DNA of 64,000 nucleotides from Dactylosporangium fulvum (GCF_025137375.1 NZ_CP073720.1:372001-436000), one strand, 5' to 3'; shown: positions 29,715 to 38,302, numbered from the stretch's first letter. The notes: generated by a model from the letters alone, not told the origin. Numbers and translations are program-made.

Positions 29715-31503
29715 CCTTCGCCTTTCCGAGACGGTTACGCCGTTCGGGGTGGGAGCGGTTGTCGACGTGCTCGGTGAGTCATTGATCGCCTCCGATACAT
29801 CATGGTGGGACATCAGGTCGGCGCCCGAGATCAGCTGTCAACGCCTGCTGGCAATCCTGGACCCTGGTGTCCTCAGGCAGGCGCCTGCTCACTCAGGGCG
29901 GGCGGCCAAGGAGACCGCACACCTCTTCTACTGGCGGTTCCCGGCCTGGCGATTCTGTGAACGGTGCACCAAGTTGTCGCAGATCACCGGCAAGAGCAAA
30001 GGCCGTTGGGTCAACCGCTGCGACTGCGGCGGAGCTCTCGTACCCATGCGTTACGTCGCCGTCTGCGACAAGGGAAGTCATATCCAGGACATTCCGTGGT
30101 TCAAGTGGGCGCACCGGGGCATGGACGCCGGCGTCACCGACGCCGTGCGGTTCTGCAAGGCGTACAAGGAACTGAAGTTCGTGCGTTCGTCTCAGCGCGG
30201 CGAAGGTCTGTCCTCGCTGAGCGTCGAATGCAACGGGTGCAGGCGTTCCCGTCCGCTCTCCGCCCTGGTCGGCATAGAGTCCCTGCACCGCGACGGCGTT
30301 CGATGCGAGGGTCGGCAGCCCTGGCAGGACCCAAGCTCGGACCAAATCTGCGATCACCGGTTGATCGCCGTTCAACGGGGCGCCACCAGCAACTACATCG
30401 CTGAGAGTCTCTCGGCGCTCGACATCCCGGAGGAGACCCTGCCGTCCGTTGCCCGTACGGAGGCGATCCGGAGTCATGAGCTCTTCTGGAGAATGGTGGC
30501 CGACAACGGCGGACCCAAGTCCGAAATGTTCGCGGAGATGATCGCTGAGGAAGTCGGTATCCCGGTCGAGGAGGTCTTGAGAGCGGCATCCGATGAAGAG
30601 GATGAATCGGGCGGTGCTGCCCTTTTGGATCTCAAGGACGGCGAGTGGGCCGCCTTCCTCAAGAAACTGGAGAACGGCAGAGATCATGGAGTGGGTGACT
30701 TCGTCGTCGACGGGTGGGCGGTGGCCAGCCATTCCACCTGGCCGCAGGCGCTGACGAGCCGGCTCGGAGGGGTCGGTCAAGTGCGCCGCGTCCGCGAGGT
30801 GAGGGCACTTCGCGGTTTCCGTCGGTACGACGCCGGTGCTGCCTTCATCAATGCGGATCTCGGTCCAAAGCGGAAGAAGAAGTCGGTCTTCCCGGCCATC
30901 GAGCTGTTCGGGGAGGGCATCTTCCTCCGGTTCGACGAGGAGCGGCTGACCGAATGGGAGAGGGCGTCCGAGGTCAGGGCGCGCGCGGACATTCTGATGC
31001 AGAGGCGTAGGGCCAGTCAGTGGGCAGAACGCCTACCTGTGCCCGAGCCGCGCTTCGTCGCCCTGCACACAATCGCTCATCTGCTGATCCGGAGGCTCGC
31101 GTTCGCCAGTGGGTACGCATCGGCATCGTTGCAGGAACGCGTCTACGCGCACTCCGACAGGCCGGATCGAACCGCAGGTATCTTGATCTACACGGCGGCC
31201 GGCGACGCACAAGGAACGCTCGGGGGTCTCGTTCGCCTGGGTGAACCCGATAAACTTCTCCCCCTCCTGCTTGCTGCATTGAGCGACGCGGACGTCTGTT
31301 CGAACGATCCTGTGTGCATCGAGAGTGACCGGCAGGGCGCATCGTCCCTCAACCTGTCGGCCTGTCATGGGTGTGCGCTTGTCAGCGAGACATCGTGCGA
31401 GACTGCCAATCGACTGCTCGATCGACAATTGGTGCTTGGTGGAGCCAATGTGCCCGGACTGCTCGACGATGTCCTGGATCAGGCGCGTCGGATAGGCGGA
31501 TGA
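29695..31503 (+). CDS. drmB: DrmB-like DUF1998 protein
   Basis: 602 residues from GTG 29695, which overlaps the DrmA-like gene by 20 nt and follows GGAAGAGGGG; the longer frame to 29608 lies inside its neighbour. Cys clusters C88/C91 and C109/C111, then ECNGC, suggest zinc binding. The DUF1998 region is clear: HTIAHLLIRRLAFASGYASA, AGDAQGTLGGLVRLG and a C-terminal ACHGCALVSETSCETANRLL. In DISARM, DrmB partners DrmA and modulates its ATPase and DNA binding. Last gene of the operon; no drmC (PLD nuclease) follows. Integrase lies 136 bp further, convergent. Confidence 0.88.
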   Translation: MERILHDLRLSETVTPFGVGAVVDVLGESLIASDTSWWDIRSAPEISCQRLLAILDPGVLRQAPAHSGRAAKETAHLFYWRFPAWRFCERCTKLSQITGKSKGRWVNRCDCGGALVPMRYVAVCDKGSHIQDIPWFKWAHRGMDAGVTDAVRFCKAYKELKFVRSSQRGEGLSSLSVECNGCRRSRPLSALVGIESLHRDGVRCEGRQPWQDPSSDQICDHRLIAVQRGATSNYIAESLSALDIPEETLPSVARTEAIRSHELFWRMVADNGGPKSEMFAEMIAEEVGIPVEEVLRAASDEEDESGGAALLDLKDGEWAAFLKKLENGRDHGVGDFVVDGWAVASHSTWPQALTSRLGGVGQVRRVREVRALRGFRRYDAGAAFINADLGPKRKKKSVFPAIELFGEGIFLRFDEERLTEWERASEVRARADILMQRRRASQWAERLPVPEPRFVALHTIAHLLIRRLAFASGYASASLQERVYAHSDRPDRTAGILIYTAAGDAQGTLGGLVRLGEPDKLLPLLLAALSDADVCSNDPVCIESDRQGASSLNLSACHGCALVSETSCETANRLLDRQLVLGGANVPGLLDDVLDQARRIGG

Positions 31504-31639
31504 CGCCGAGCCGTACCTGCGTATCACGGTCGATGGACACCGCTGACCAGTCGATCGCGCTGCCGGACGCGGCTGTGCGCCGCCGGTCCTGCGTGCTGCG
31601 CGGGGCTGGTGCGCTTCGTGAAGTTGTCAGCGGCTGGAC

Positions 31640-33136
31640 CTACGACTGACGCGTCTGGTATTGGAATTGAGCTGAGCCAGTCGAAGCCCCGTGGCGTCGC
31701 TGCCGCCGTCGGGGTACGAGCGCGGCTGCCGCCTTCGCAGCGTCCCGAGCCACCTGCGGCAGAACCGACGTGTACGTGTTGGCGGTGAGCACGATGGTCG
31801 AGTGCCGCAGCATTGCCTGGACGGTCTTGATGTCGGCGCCGCCGGCGAGGGCGAGCGTCGCGGCGCCGTGGCGGAGATCGTGGAGCCGTACCGGTGGCAG
31901 GCCGGTTTCGGCGATGGCTTCCTTGAAGCGGCGGGTGACGTAGTCGGGGTGGATCATGCTGCCGTCCTCGCGGGTGAAGACCAAGCCGGTCTCGACCCAT
32001 GCCGCGCCGGCCCGCTCCCGTAGATCGTCCTGCTGTTCGAGGTTTTCGCGGAGCAGCCGGGCGGTGATGGTGTCCAGGGCGATCGTGGCTTCACTGCCGT
32101 CAGTCTTCGGGGCCGTTAGGTTGAGTTTCCAGGCTTCGACGACGACCTGGTGCCGCACGGTGAGAGTCAGGGCGTCGAGGTCGAGGTCGGCGCGGTGCAG
32201 GCCGCAGGCTTCGCCACGACGGAGGCCGCGCAGAGCGATGAGGTGGTACATCGCGTACAGCGGGTCGTCGATGATGTGGTCGAGGAACGCGCCGGTCTGT
32301 TCGGCGGTCCACACCATGACCGGGGACGGGATTCTGCCGGTGCGCCGCCATTCGGCGACGCGCTGGTCGGTCCAGACGAGCGGCTTCGCCGACCGTGCCG
32401 GTGGCAGTTCGATGTGGGTGGCCACGTTGTAGGTAATCATTTGGCGGCGTATGGCGTGGTTGAGCGCGGCGCGCAGCGCGGCCTGGATGCGGCGCTGCGC
32501 GGTCGGTCCGACCGGCTTCATCGTGCGCCGATCGCCGACAATGCGAGAGCCGAGGTTGAGGTCCGGATCGGCGCGGAGGGCCTCCAGCTCCTCGTTGCGG
32601 GCGTTGATTGCGTCGAACATCGCGGCGACATGCTTTCCAGTCAGCCGTACCAGCTTGATGGGGCCGAGGTGTGGCTTGAGGTACTTGCGGATGTTGTCGG
32701 CGTAGTTGCGGCGGGTGGTCTCGCGCAGCGAGCGGCGGCTGGCGAGCCAGTAGTCAAGCCATTCGCCGATGGTGATGTCGTCGTGTTCGCCGTCGCTGTG
32801 CAGCAGTCGGCGGATCGTGAGCGGCTCTCGGCGGCTGATCGCTGCGGCGATGAGGTCGCCGATGCGGGTGGCGTCGTCGGTGTCGTCGGCCATCGCGAGC
32901 AGGGTGCGGATGCGGTCGAGTTCGGTGTCGGCGTCGGCCTTGGTGGCAAAGCCGCCGCGGCGGAGTGGACGGCGTTTGCCGTCGGCGGTGGGCGGAAGTT
33001 CGCACTGGTATTGCCAGACGCCGTGCGTCGGGTGCCACGAGCCGCCGGGGCGGCGCAGCTTCGGGCACGAGCGGCCGTACGGGCGGCCGGTGTTGGGGTT
33101 GACGCAGCTGCACCGCTTGTAGGTGGTGCCTTTCAA
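31640..33136 (-). CDS. int: Tyrosine site-specific integrase
   Basis: 498 residues. An N-terminal Cys-bearing AP2-like segment (KRCSCVNPNTGRPYGRSCPK) and a core-binding SAM-like domain (about 120-240) precede the catalytic domain. Catalytic set present: R306 (ALRGLRRGEA), K344, H419-x-x-R422 (HDLRHGAAT), H445 and Y455 (TANTYTSV). Length and layout match integrases of actinomycete integrative plasmids. It is coupled by a 4-nt overlap to the excisionase upstream. Usually attP lies just beyond the int 3' end; no tRNA-like sequence is seen at 31504-31640, so its partnership with the tRNA-Thr repeats is not proven. Confidence 0.95.
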   Translation of the reverse strand: MKGTTYKRCSCVNPNTGRPYGRSCPKLRRPGGSWHPTHGVWQYQCELPPTADGKRRPLRRGGFATKADADTELDRIRTLLAMADDTDDATRIGDLIAAAISRREPLTIRRLLHSDGEHDDITIGEWLDYWLASRRSLRETTRRNYADNIRKYLKPHLGPIKLVRLTGKHVAAMFDAINARNEELEALRADPDLNLGSRIVGDRRTMKPVGPTAQRRIQAALRAALNHAIRRQMITYNVATHIELPPARSAKPLVWTDQRVAEWRRTGRIPSPVMVWTAEQTGAFLDHIIDDPLYAMYHLIALRGLRRGEACGLHRADLDLDALTLTVRHQVVVEAWKLNLTAPKTDGSEATIALDTITARLLRENLEQQDDLRERAGAAWVETGLVFTREDGSMIHPDYVTRRFKEAIAETGLPPVRLHDLRHGAATLALAGGADIKTVQAMLRHSTIVLTANTYTSVLPQVARDAAKAAAALVPRRRQRRHGASTGSAQFQYQTRQS

Positions 33137-33423
33137 CCATGCCTCCTCACGGGCGGTCGGATCGGTTCGATCGACGCTTCACTTCGCCCGCCGGTCAAGT
33201 CGCCGGGACCGGCGGGGTCGACGATGGCGAGGAGGTACGCGACTACGACGCGGTAGCGGCGACCGACGGACAGCACTGGGACGGGGAAGTCGCCGGCGGC
33301 GGCGAGGGCGTAGGCGGTGGAGCGGCCGATGCCGAGGACTGCGGCGGCGGTGGGCAGGTCGGTGACGGCGCCCAGGGCACGGACGTCGTCGACGGTCCAG
33401 ATCGACGGTTTGGTGGTGGACAC
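33133..33423 (-). CDS. xis: Excisionase-like helix-turn-helix protein
   Basis: 96 residues, GTG start. A MerR/excisionase-type helix-turn-helix is visible at TAAAVLGIGRSTAYALAAAG followed by FPVPVLSVGRRYRVV, the wing typical of Xis in pSAM2-like elements. The gene overlaps int by 4 nt, so excision and integration factors are made together. The C-terminal 25 residues are proline-rich and probably disordered. Confidence 0.88.
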   Translation of the reverse strand: MSTTKPSIWTVDDVRALGAVTDLPTAAAVLGIGRSTAYALAAAGDFPVPVLSVGRRYRVVVAYLLAIVDPAGPGDLTGGRSEASIEPIRPPVRRHG

Positions 33424-33488
33424 GGTCGTTCCTTTCGGAGGCTTGGAATCGGCTCGCGGTTCGTTGCAGAGCCGGTGACCATTGCGGG

Positions 33489-34091
33489 GTGCGTGATCCG
33501 GCGCGATTCGACGATTCCGAGAACTGGTGCGGCGGCTTCTACGAGCTCGACATCGAGCTCGGCCGAGCCGATCCGGTGCGCCTGCAGGCGGCGTTGGCGG
33601 TGCTGTGGGCTGCCGCTGGTATCTACGGCTGTTATGCGGATCCCCGAATCACGAACGGGCTGACGCCAGTACCGCTGAATGTGTCGTCACTCGAGGAGCA
33701 CGGTCTGCTCGCCGGGATCGTGACGCTGCCTTTCGGCCGTCGTGTCGTCTGTGCCTGTACTTCGGGCGAATTCGACGACGGCCAGGAGTGGCTGACCTTG
33801 AGCCTCCCGCTCGGCGCTCTCGCTCGTACCGATCGGCGTATTAGGGCGTTCCCGTTCGGCGAGTATGGCGGCCCTGTTTCGTTGCGCTGGCGGCATCAGC
33901 TCGACGCTTGGCTGGGTACCGTCGCTGATGCTGTCCACGCGGAGGTCGGGATCGCCTGTGCGCTCATCGGGTTCGAGATCGATGCCGGGAAGGACGCTGC
34001 ATCGCTTGCGGCTGGCCTGCCTGAGGAGCGGTGGGAGGCGATCGCGTTGCCGGGGCTGGCCGGTTTGGTTCATACGCCGGCCAACCGGTGA
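33489..34091 (+). CDS. Hypothetical protein beside the integration module
   Basis: 200 residues from GTG 33489, divergent from xis. Good codon bias, mixed alpha/beta, no signal or membrane segment. Stretches such as GGFYELDIELG and TLSLPLGALARTDRRI suggest a compact soluble fold. No family recognised. Its stop lies 5 bp from the convergent replication-type gene, so it probably belongs to the element backbone rather than the defence cargo. Confidence 0.7.
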   Translation: MRDPARFDDSENWCGGFYELDIELGRADPVRLQAALAVLWAAAGIYGCYADPRITNGLTPVPLNVSSLEEHGLLAGIVTLPFGRRVVCACTSGEFDDGQEWLTLSLPLGALARTDRRIRAFPFGEYGGPVSLRWRHQLDAWLGTVADAVHAEVGIACALIGFEIDAGKDAASLAAGLPEERWEAIALPGLAGLVHTPANR

Positions 34092-34096
34092 ACGGG

Positions 34097-34936
34097 TCAC
34101 GAGGCGGGTAGCTCTGCGAGGCGGTACCGGTACCAGCCGGCTTGGGCTATGGCCCACACTTCGCCGACCGGTGACCATGAGCCGGCGCGGTGGCCGGTGG
34201 CGACCGGCACGATCGGCGGCTGGTCGGTCAGTATCCGCTGGAGGTTGCGTTCCCGAGCGGGGCTGTGCAGCCAGAACAGCACCGGCCAGACTCGGCCGAG
34301 ATGGCGGGCGAGTTCGGTGTACCCGTCGAGTTTGTCGACGAGCGTGCTCAGTGGCTCGGTGCCGGTGTCGTACTCCAGGAAGAACGGCACGGTGACGCCG
34401 CCTTCGGTCCACTCGCCGTACCCGTCGGGGCGGACCCGCGGTTGGTATGCGCGCAGCACGACGGGATCGTCCGAGCGGACGAAGACGCCAGGCCGGCGGC
34501 AGGCCGACTCCGACCACCAGGCGTCCAGTGTCGTTCCTGGATGGCTGCGGGCGTGGCCGGCCAGGTCGGTGAAGAACTGGTTGACGCCGAGCCGGTGTGC
34601 GAGGAGGTGCCCGGCGGTCCAGCGTCGTCGTTCGGTACGGGCATGTTCGCGCCGTGGCGGGCGTTCGCCGCGGGCGGCGGCGATGGTCTCGGCGCCGAGC
34701 TGGTCGATGACGTAGTGGTACGGGTAGGAGCCGCCGTCGGGCCGGTTCGGTCGGAACCGAGTGATCAGCCGCAGTTCGGTCAGGGTCCGAAGCCGTCGCT
34801 GGCAGAAGTCCAGCGATGGGAACAGCGCATTGGCGATCTGGAACGACGTGAGCACGCCGTGGTCGTACAGCCAGCCGAGCAGGGTCCGATCCCGCTCGGT
34901 CAGGCGGACCTGGACGCGCAGGACAGGGTCATCCAT
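34097..34936 (-). CDS. Replication-relaxation family protein
   Basis: 279 residues. The N-terminus is a winged helix (LTERDRTLLGWLYDHGVLTS, QIANALFPSLDFCQRRLRTL) and the C-terminal half is nuclease/relaxase-like (PFFLEYDTGTEPLSTLVDKL, YTELARHLGRVWPVLFWL), the pattern of the actinobacterial replication-relaxation family on plasmids and AICEs. The repeat-rich non-coding region begins just upstream of its start, as expected for a replication initiator next to its origin. Activity is inferred from family context only. Confidence 0.85.
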   Translation of the reverse strand: MDDPVLRVQVRLTERDRTLLGWLYDHGVLTSFQIANALFPSLDFCQRRLRTLTELRLITRFRPNRPDGGSYPYHYVIDQLGAETIAAARGERPPRREHARTERRRWTAGHLLAHRLGVNQFFTDLAGHARSHPGTTLDAWWSESACRRPGVFVRSDDPVVLRAYQPRVRPDGYGEWTEGGVTVPFFLEYDTGTEPLSTLVDKLDGYTELARHLGRVWPVLFWLHSPARERNLQRILTDQPPIVPVATGHRAGSWSPVGEVWAIAQAGWYRYRLAELPAS

Positions 34937-35624
34937 GGCGCCTCCCGCCCCACCGGAGACCCCCTTCAGGAGGGTCTGTCGGAGTTGATCGGTACGGCCG
35001 TGACAGCGGTTCTGACCTGCGTAGTGAGCGCGGTGGAGGGGTCAGTCCGCGGGTCAGCTTGAAAGCTGACCCCATTGCTGACGGCAAGCGGGACGGTGGG
35101 GCCGACACCGAGACCTGTACGTCGAGCTCGGGGTGGCGAAGTGTGGTTGTGGACATGGGTCGACTCCGGTCTTGATCAAGGATCGTGTGCCCTGGGTTCG
35201 GATTGGGCTCGTCATCCCCTATCCGGGTTTGTGAGCCCTGGCGAACGCCCCCATCGCTCGCAGCCGCTCACAGCGCGCGTCGTCCCGCTGCGTGAGCCGG
35301 CTGTGGGCGGTTGTGAGTGGACTGTGAGTACTTGGGCGCCGTCGTTGTGAGCGGCATGTGCTACTCGGACGTGGCGGCTGTGAGCGCCTGTGAGTGGCAG
35401 ACGGTTGACACGACCCGGTCCGCGCCGGTGTCGGATGACCGTGCTCCGACCGACGACCGGTGACAGGAAGTGTCACACCATCCGGTTGTGACACCCGAGG
35501 GATGTCAACGACATAGATCGATGTCATGACTGTCGCGCCAGCCTGTGACACGGCGCGACGTGGTGACCCTGACAGTGGCACGACCCAGAACTCGGCCTTG
35601 GCTGTGGCACCGTGACGCGGCGCT
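34937..35624. other. Candidate replication/partition region, left part
   Basis: No gene. Between about 35230 and 35400 the word TGTGAG occurs at least five times on the plus strand, and between 35450 and 35600 TGTCAC/GTGACA words dominate. It ends with the 22-nt arm 35503-35524. The unit continues at 36804-37142 beyond an IS630 element. Such clustered short words are typical of iteron or multi-operator DNA. Confidence 0.55.
35503..35524 (+). repeat. 22-nt inverted-repeat arm A
   Basis: TGTCAACGACATAGATCGAT followed by GT. Its complement occurs at 37058-37079 with one mismatch. The two arms flank the IS630 insertion and would have been about 365 bp apart before it. Probable binding site for a plasmid-type replication or regulatory protein. 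Confidence 0.7.
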
Positions 35625-35626
35625 GG

Positions 35627-36712
35627 CTAAGCGGGTTCCCTGAAGTTCTGCGCGTAACTGTGGGGCAGCCAGGGTGAGGTCCATGGTGCGGCGGTGGTCA
35701 GCATCTGGTCGGGTGTTCGTCGTCGGAAGAACACCCGTGCCTGGTGGATGCGTTCGATCCAGGTGACCGCGGTGTTGGCCAGGTCTGCTTTGAGCGAAGC
35801 CCAGATGCGTTCGACCGGATTGTCGTGTGGGCTGTACGCGGCGGCGTGGATGAGCCGGAGCCGGGGGTGGTCGCTGACCCATCGCCGGACCGCCGCGGCG
35901 TGGTGGATGCCGTCGTTGTCGCAGATCACCGCGACGGCGGGGGCGTTGGGGTAGGCAGTCAGCAGGAGTTGCAGCATGGCGATGAAACCCGTCGCGCGGC
36001 GGCGGGCCCACAGGTACCACCAGGTGCCGGTGGTCAGGTCGAGGGCGCCGAAGATGGTGGCCCGGCGGTTCTTGCCCGGGGTCATCACGTGGTGGCGATG
36101 CCCGCGCAGGGTCCAGGTGGCGCGCACTGCGGGCAGGAGATCGAGGTGGGCCTCGTCTTCGGCGATGACAACCGACCCGGCCGGGAGTCGGGCGATGCGG
36201 CGGCGGATGCCCGCCAGGGTGTGGTTGTGGTCGGGGTCGCCTCGGGCGATGAGGCGGGGTCGTCGCCAGTGGGCCACGGTGCGGGTGTAGCGCCATAGGG
36301 TGCGCGGGCTGATCGCTGGTCTGCCCAGGTGCTGCCAGAGCCGTCGGATGGTCCACGGTCCCGGTGCGGTGAGCAGGGCGGTGATGCGGGTGGTGAGGGC
36401 GGTCCCGCCCAGGCGGGGTCGTCCCGGTCGGGGTCGGTCGGGCAGGCCGGGGATGCCTTCGGTGCGGTAGCGGTGCAGCCAGCGGCGCACGGTGGCGGGG
36501 TGGTAGTCCAGCAGGGCGGCGATCTGGGCCGGTGGCATGCCGGCGGTGGACAGTACGACCATGATCAGGCGGGTGGCGGTCCGCCACCGGCCGTGCAGCA
36601 GGTCCATGATCTGGGCCCGGGTGCCACCAGAGACCTCGGCGAACACACAGACAGGGCGCATAATGGACACGACCTTGCCGGTTTTGTTGAGGTGGTGTCT
36701 CTTCTTCACCAA
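35627..36712 (-). CDS. IS630-family transposase
   Basis: 361 residues. An N-terminal homeodomain-like helix-turn-helix (PPAQIAALLDYHPATVRRWL) precedes a DDE core: IAEDEAHLDLLP, VICDNDGIHH and YSPHDNPVERIW. A start at 36661 (MRPVCVFAEVSG) is equally possible; I keep the longer one. The stop codon TAG takes its TA from the target duplication and its G from flanking DNA, so termination depends on where the element landed. Frame intact. Confidence 0.93.
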   Translation of the reverse strand: MVKKRHHLNKTGKVVSIMRPVCVFAEVSGGTRAQIMDLLHGRWRTATRLIMVVLSTAGMPPAQIAALLDYHPATVRRWLHRYRTEGIPGLPDRPRPGRPRLGGTALTTRITALLTAPGPWTIRRLWQHLGRPAISPRTLWRYTRTVAHWRRPRLIARGDPDHNHTLAGIRRRIARLPAGSVVIAEDEAHLDLLPAVRATWTLRGHRHHVMTPGKNRRATIFGALDLTTGTWWYLWARRRATGFIAMLQLLLTAYPNAPAVAVICDNDGIHHAAAVRRWVSDHPRLRLIHAAAYSPHDNPVERIWASLKADLANTAVTWIERIHQARVFFRRRTPDQMLTTAAPWTSPWLPHSYAQNFREPA

Positions 36713-36798
36713 TCATCAACGGCCGGCAAGGCCGTGTTGTCTTCGCCCCCGGTGACCTACCCGGGCCCAGTTACGCGCAGAACCTCTGTCAACCCGCT
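35630..36798 (-). mobile_element. IS630-family insertion sequence
   Basis: Ends match as AGCGGGTT...GTTCTGCGCGTAACTG at the left and its complement at the right, with TA on both sides (35628-35629 and 36799-36800), the expected IS630 target duplication. The restored target would read GGCTAGCC. The element splits the repeat-rich region. Confidence 0.9.
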
Positions 36799-37142
36799 TA
36801 GCCGCCGTGGCAACCCCATGATCAAATGTCAATCCGCAGCTAGGGCCGACATTGACATCGATGCTCTTCTGTGAAATCGGTTGTTTGTCATTGGCGGTGT
36901 GGCATGACATCCGCGCTGGCGCCGGTGGCCCGCCGGTCACGGGGGTCAAGTTCCCCTGTGAGCCCCTGTGTGCGCGACGTGAGGGCGTGACACCCGCTGC
37001 CGTCAGTGTCATGTGCTACGGACACCGTGCCGTCACGGGGCCGCACTGTCACAATTTACATCGATCTGTGTCGTTGACATGGACACGCTTCGGCCAGCAC
37101 GGCGTGACACGTGACAAGCGCAGTGACACCGCGATCGCAGTG
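36799..37142. other. Candidate replication/partition region, right part
   Basis: No gene. It contains many TGACA/GTGAC words (for example GCGTGACACGTGACAAG near 37105 and GTGACACCGCGATC near 37124), a partial GACATCGAT copy near 36853 and the second 22-nt arm 37058-37079. It lies immediately downstream of the XRE regulator gene read leftward. Confidence 0.5.
37058..37079 (+). repeat. 22-nt inverted-repeat arm B
   Basis: ACATCGATCTGTGTCGTTGA followed by CA, the near-complement of arm A at 35503-35524 (one mismatch, A/G in the centre). Confidence 0.7.
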
Positions 37143-37448
37143 TCACGATGCCCGCGTCACTGTCCGGCCATGACGCCGGCGACGTTCCTGTGCGGCAGTG
37201 ACAGCGCCGGCAAGCACCGCGACCGGCACGTCGAGCACCTCCGCCAGCACGGCCATCATCGGCCCGCCCGGCAGCCGCACCCCGCGCTCGTACCGCGACA
37301 GCTCATGCCGAGTGATCGTCGCCCGCCCGGATACCGAGCAGGCTCGCTCGGCCAGATCCCGCTGACTCAGCCCGAGCGTCCGCCGACGGTTGGCAACGAG
37401 CGCGCCGAAGTCGTTCACAGCGGCAGTACTGCTGATGATTTGCTGCAT
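37143..37448 (-). CDS. XRE-family DNA-binding regulator
   Basis: 101 residues. The Cro/C1 helix-turn-helix is LGLSQRDLAERACSVSGRAT with ITRHELSRYERGVRLP. A close relative, truncated at its N-terminus, lies at 56680-56874. The repeat-rich region directly downstream makes it a candidate binder of the TGTGAC-type words. No partner toxin is adjacent. Confidence 0.85.
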   Translation of the reverse strand: MQQIISSTAAVNDFGALVANRRRTLGLSQRDLAERACSVSGRATITRHELSRYERGVRLPGGPMMAVLAEVLDVPVAVLAGAVTAAQERRRRHGRTVTRAS

Positions 37449-37510
37449 CGACGCTCCCGGTGACTCGGTGGACGTCGATCAACGCTTGCCTTTGCGTGAA
37501 GGTCAAGTCG

Positions 37511-38302
37511 TCAGCCGGGCCGAGTGACCAGGGATGCGATGAGCGTTGCGAGCCGGGCTGCCGGGACATCGAGAGCGGAGCGGCGTCGGCTGCGTCGGGC
37601 CAGTTCGTGTAGGTGCACTGCGGCATCGCGGCGTGAGGCCCGTAAGGGCGTCTCGGAAAGCCGCCAGCCACCGATCTCGTCGGGAGGATAGGTGTCGATG
37701 ATCTCCAGAAGACGGTAGACGTCCTCGACATCCCGGGCCTGCAGGCGCGAGCCGTACGCAAGCGCCTTGATGACGAGCGCGAGTTCGACCGTGGGCACGC
37801 GCACGGTGAACTCCAGCGCGGTGCCGTTGAGCATCCGCGCTCTCGCGTCGATCACGATGGGGTCGGCGGCCAGGGCTGGGGCGAGCCCAGGGGCTGAGTC
37901 GAACGCGCGCCCGCCGAGTTCCTGCGGTTGGAAGCGCCCATCGAGGGACGGTATGAGCAAGTCGACGGTGAGCTCCGGAACAGGTCCGCCGTCGACGGCG
38001 AGGTCGGGTACCGGCCGCGTGTAGCTGTTGCCACTGGTAGCGGTGTACCCGTGGTCGAGGAGGCGTTGATGGATGACGCCGGATCCGGCGAGTTCGGTAG
38101 TGATGGCGGCGTCGGCGTCACGGGTGCGGCGTACGTCGATCCCGGATACGGGGAAGGCGGTCAACAGCAGCGAAGCCATTTGCCCGCCGATGATGCGAAC
38201 GTTCTGGTCGGCGGTGATCGCACTGATCTCCGCGAGGGATCGTATTGACAGTTCGTCCGCGTACGCGGTGGCGACGAGTTCGACGTGACGCCCTATCTCC
38301 AC
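37511..38302 (-). CDS. AbiEii-like nucleotidyltransferase (toxin)
   Basis: 263 residues from GTG 38302, which overlaps the upstream gene stop by 10 nt; the longer frame to 38932 is a shadow inside its neighbour. IIGGQMASLLLTAF and RRTRDADAAIT match the nucleotidyltransferase fold (G-G and DxD-like) of AbiEii/MenA-type toxins. Such toxins modify tRNA or other RNAs and arrest growth, sometimes on phage infection. Paired with the HTH protein encoded just upstream. Confidence 0.75.
   Translation of the reverse strand: MEIGRHVELVATAYADELSIRSLAEISAITADQNVRIIGGQMASLLLTAFPVSGIDVRRTRDADAAITTELAGSGVIHQRLLDHGYTATSGNSYTRPVPDLAVDGGPVPELTVDLLIPSLDGRFQPQELGGRAFDSAPGLAPALAADPIVIDARARMLNGTALEFTVRVPTVELALVIKALAYGSRLQARDVEDVYRLLEIIDTYPPDEIGGWRLSETPLRASRRDAAVHLHELARRSRRRSALDVPAARLATLIASLVTRPG

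Noticed and set aside
31504..31639. attP core for the integrase
   Set aside because: Expected position, but I see no tRNA-like or repeated sequence matching the tRNA-Thr or tRNA-Arg 3' ends.
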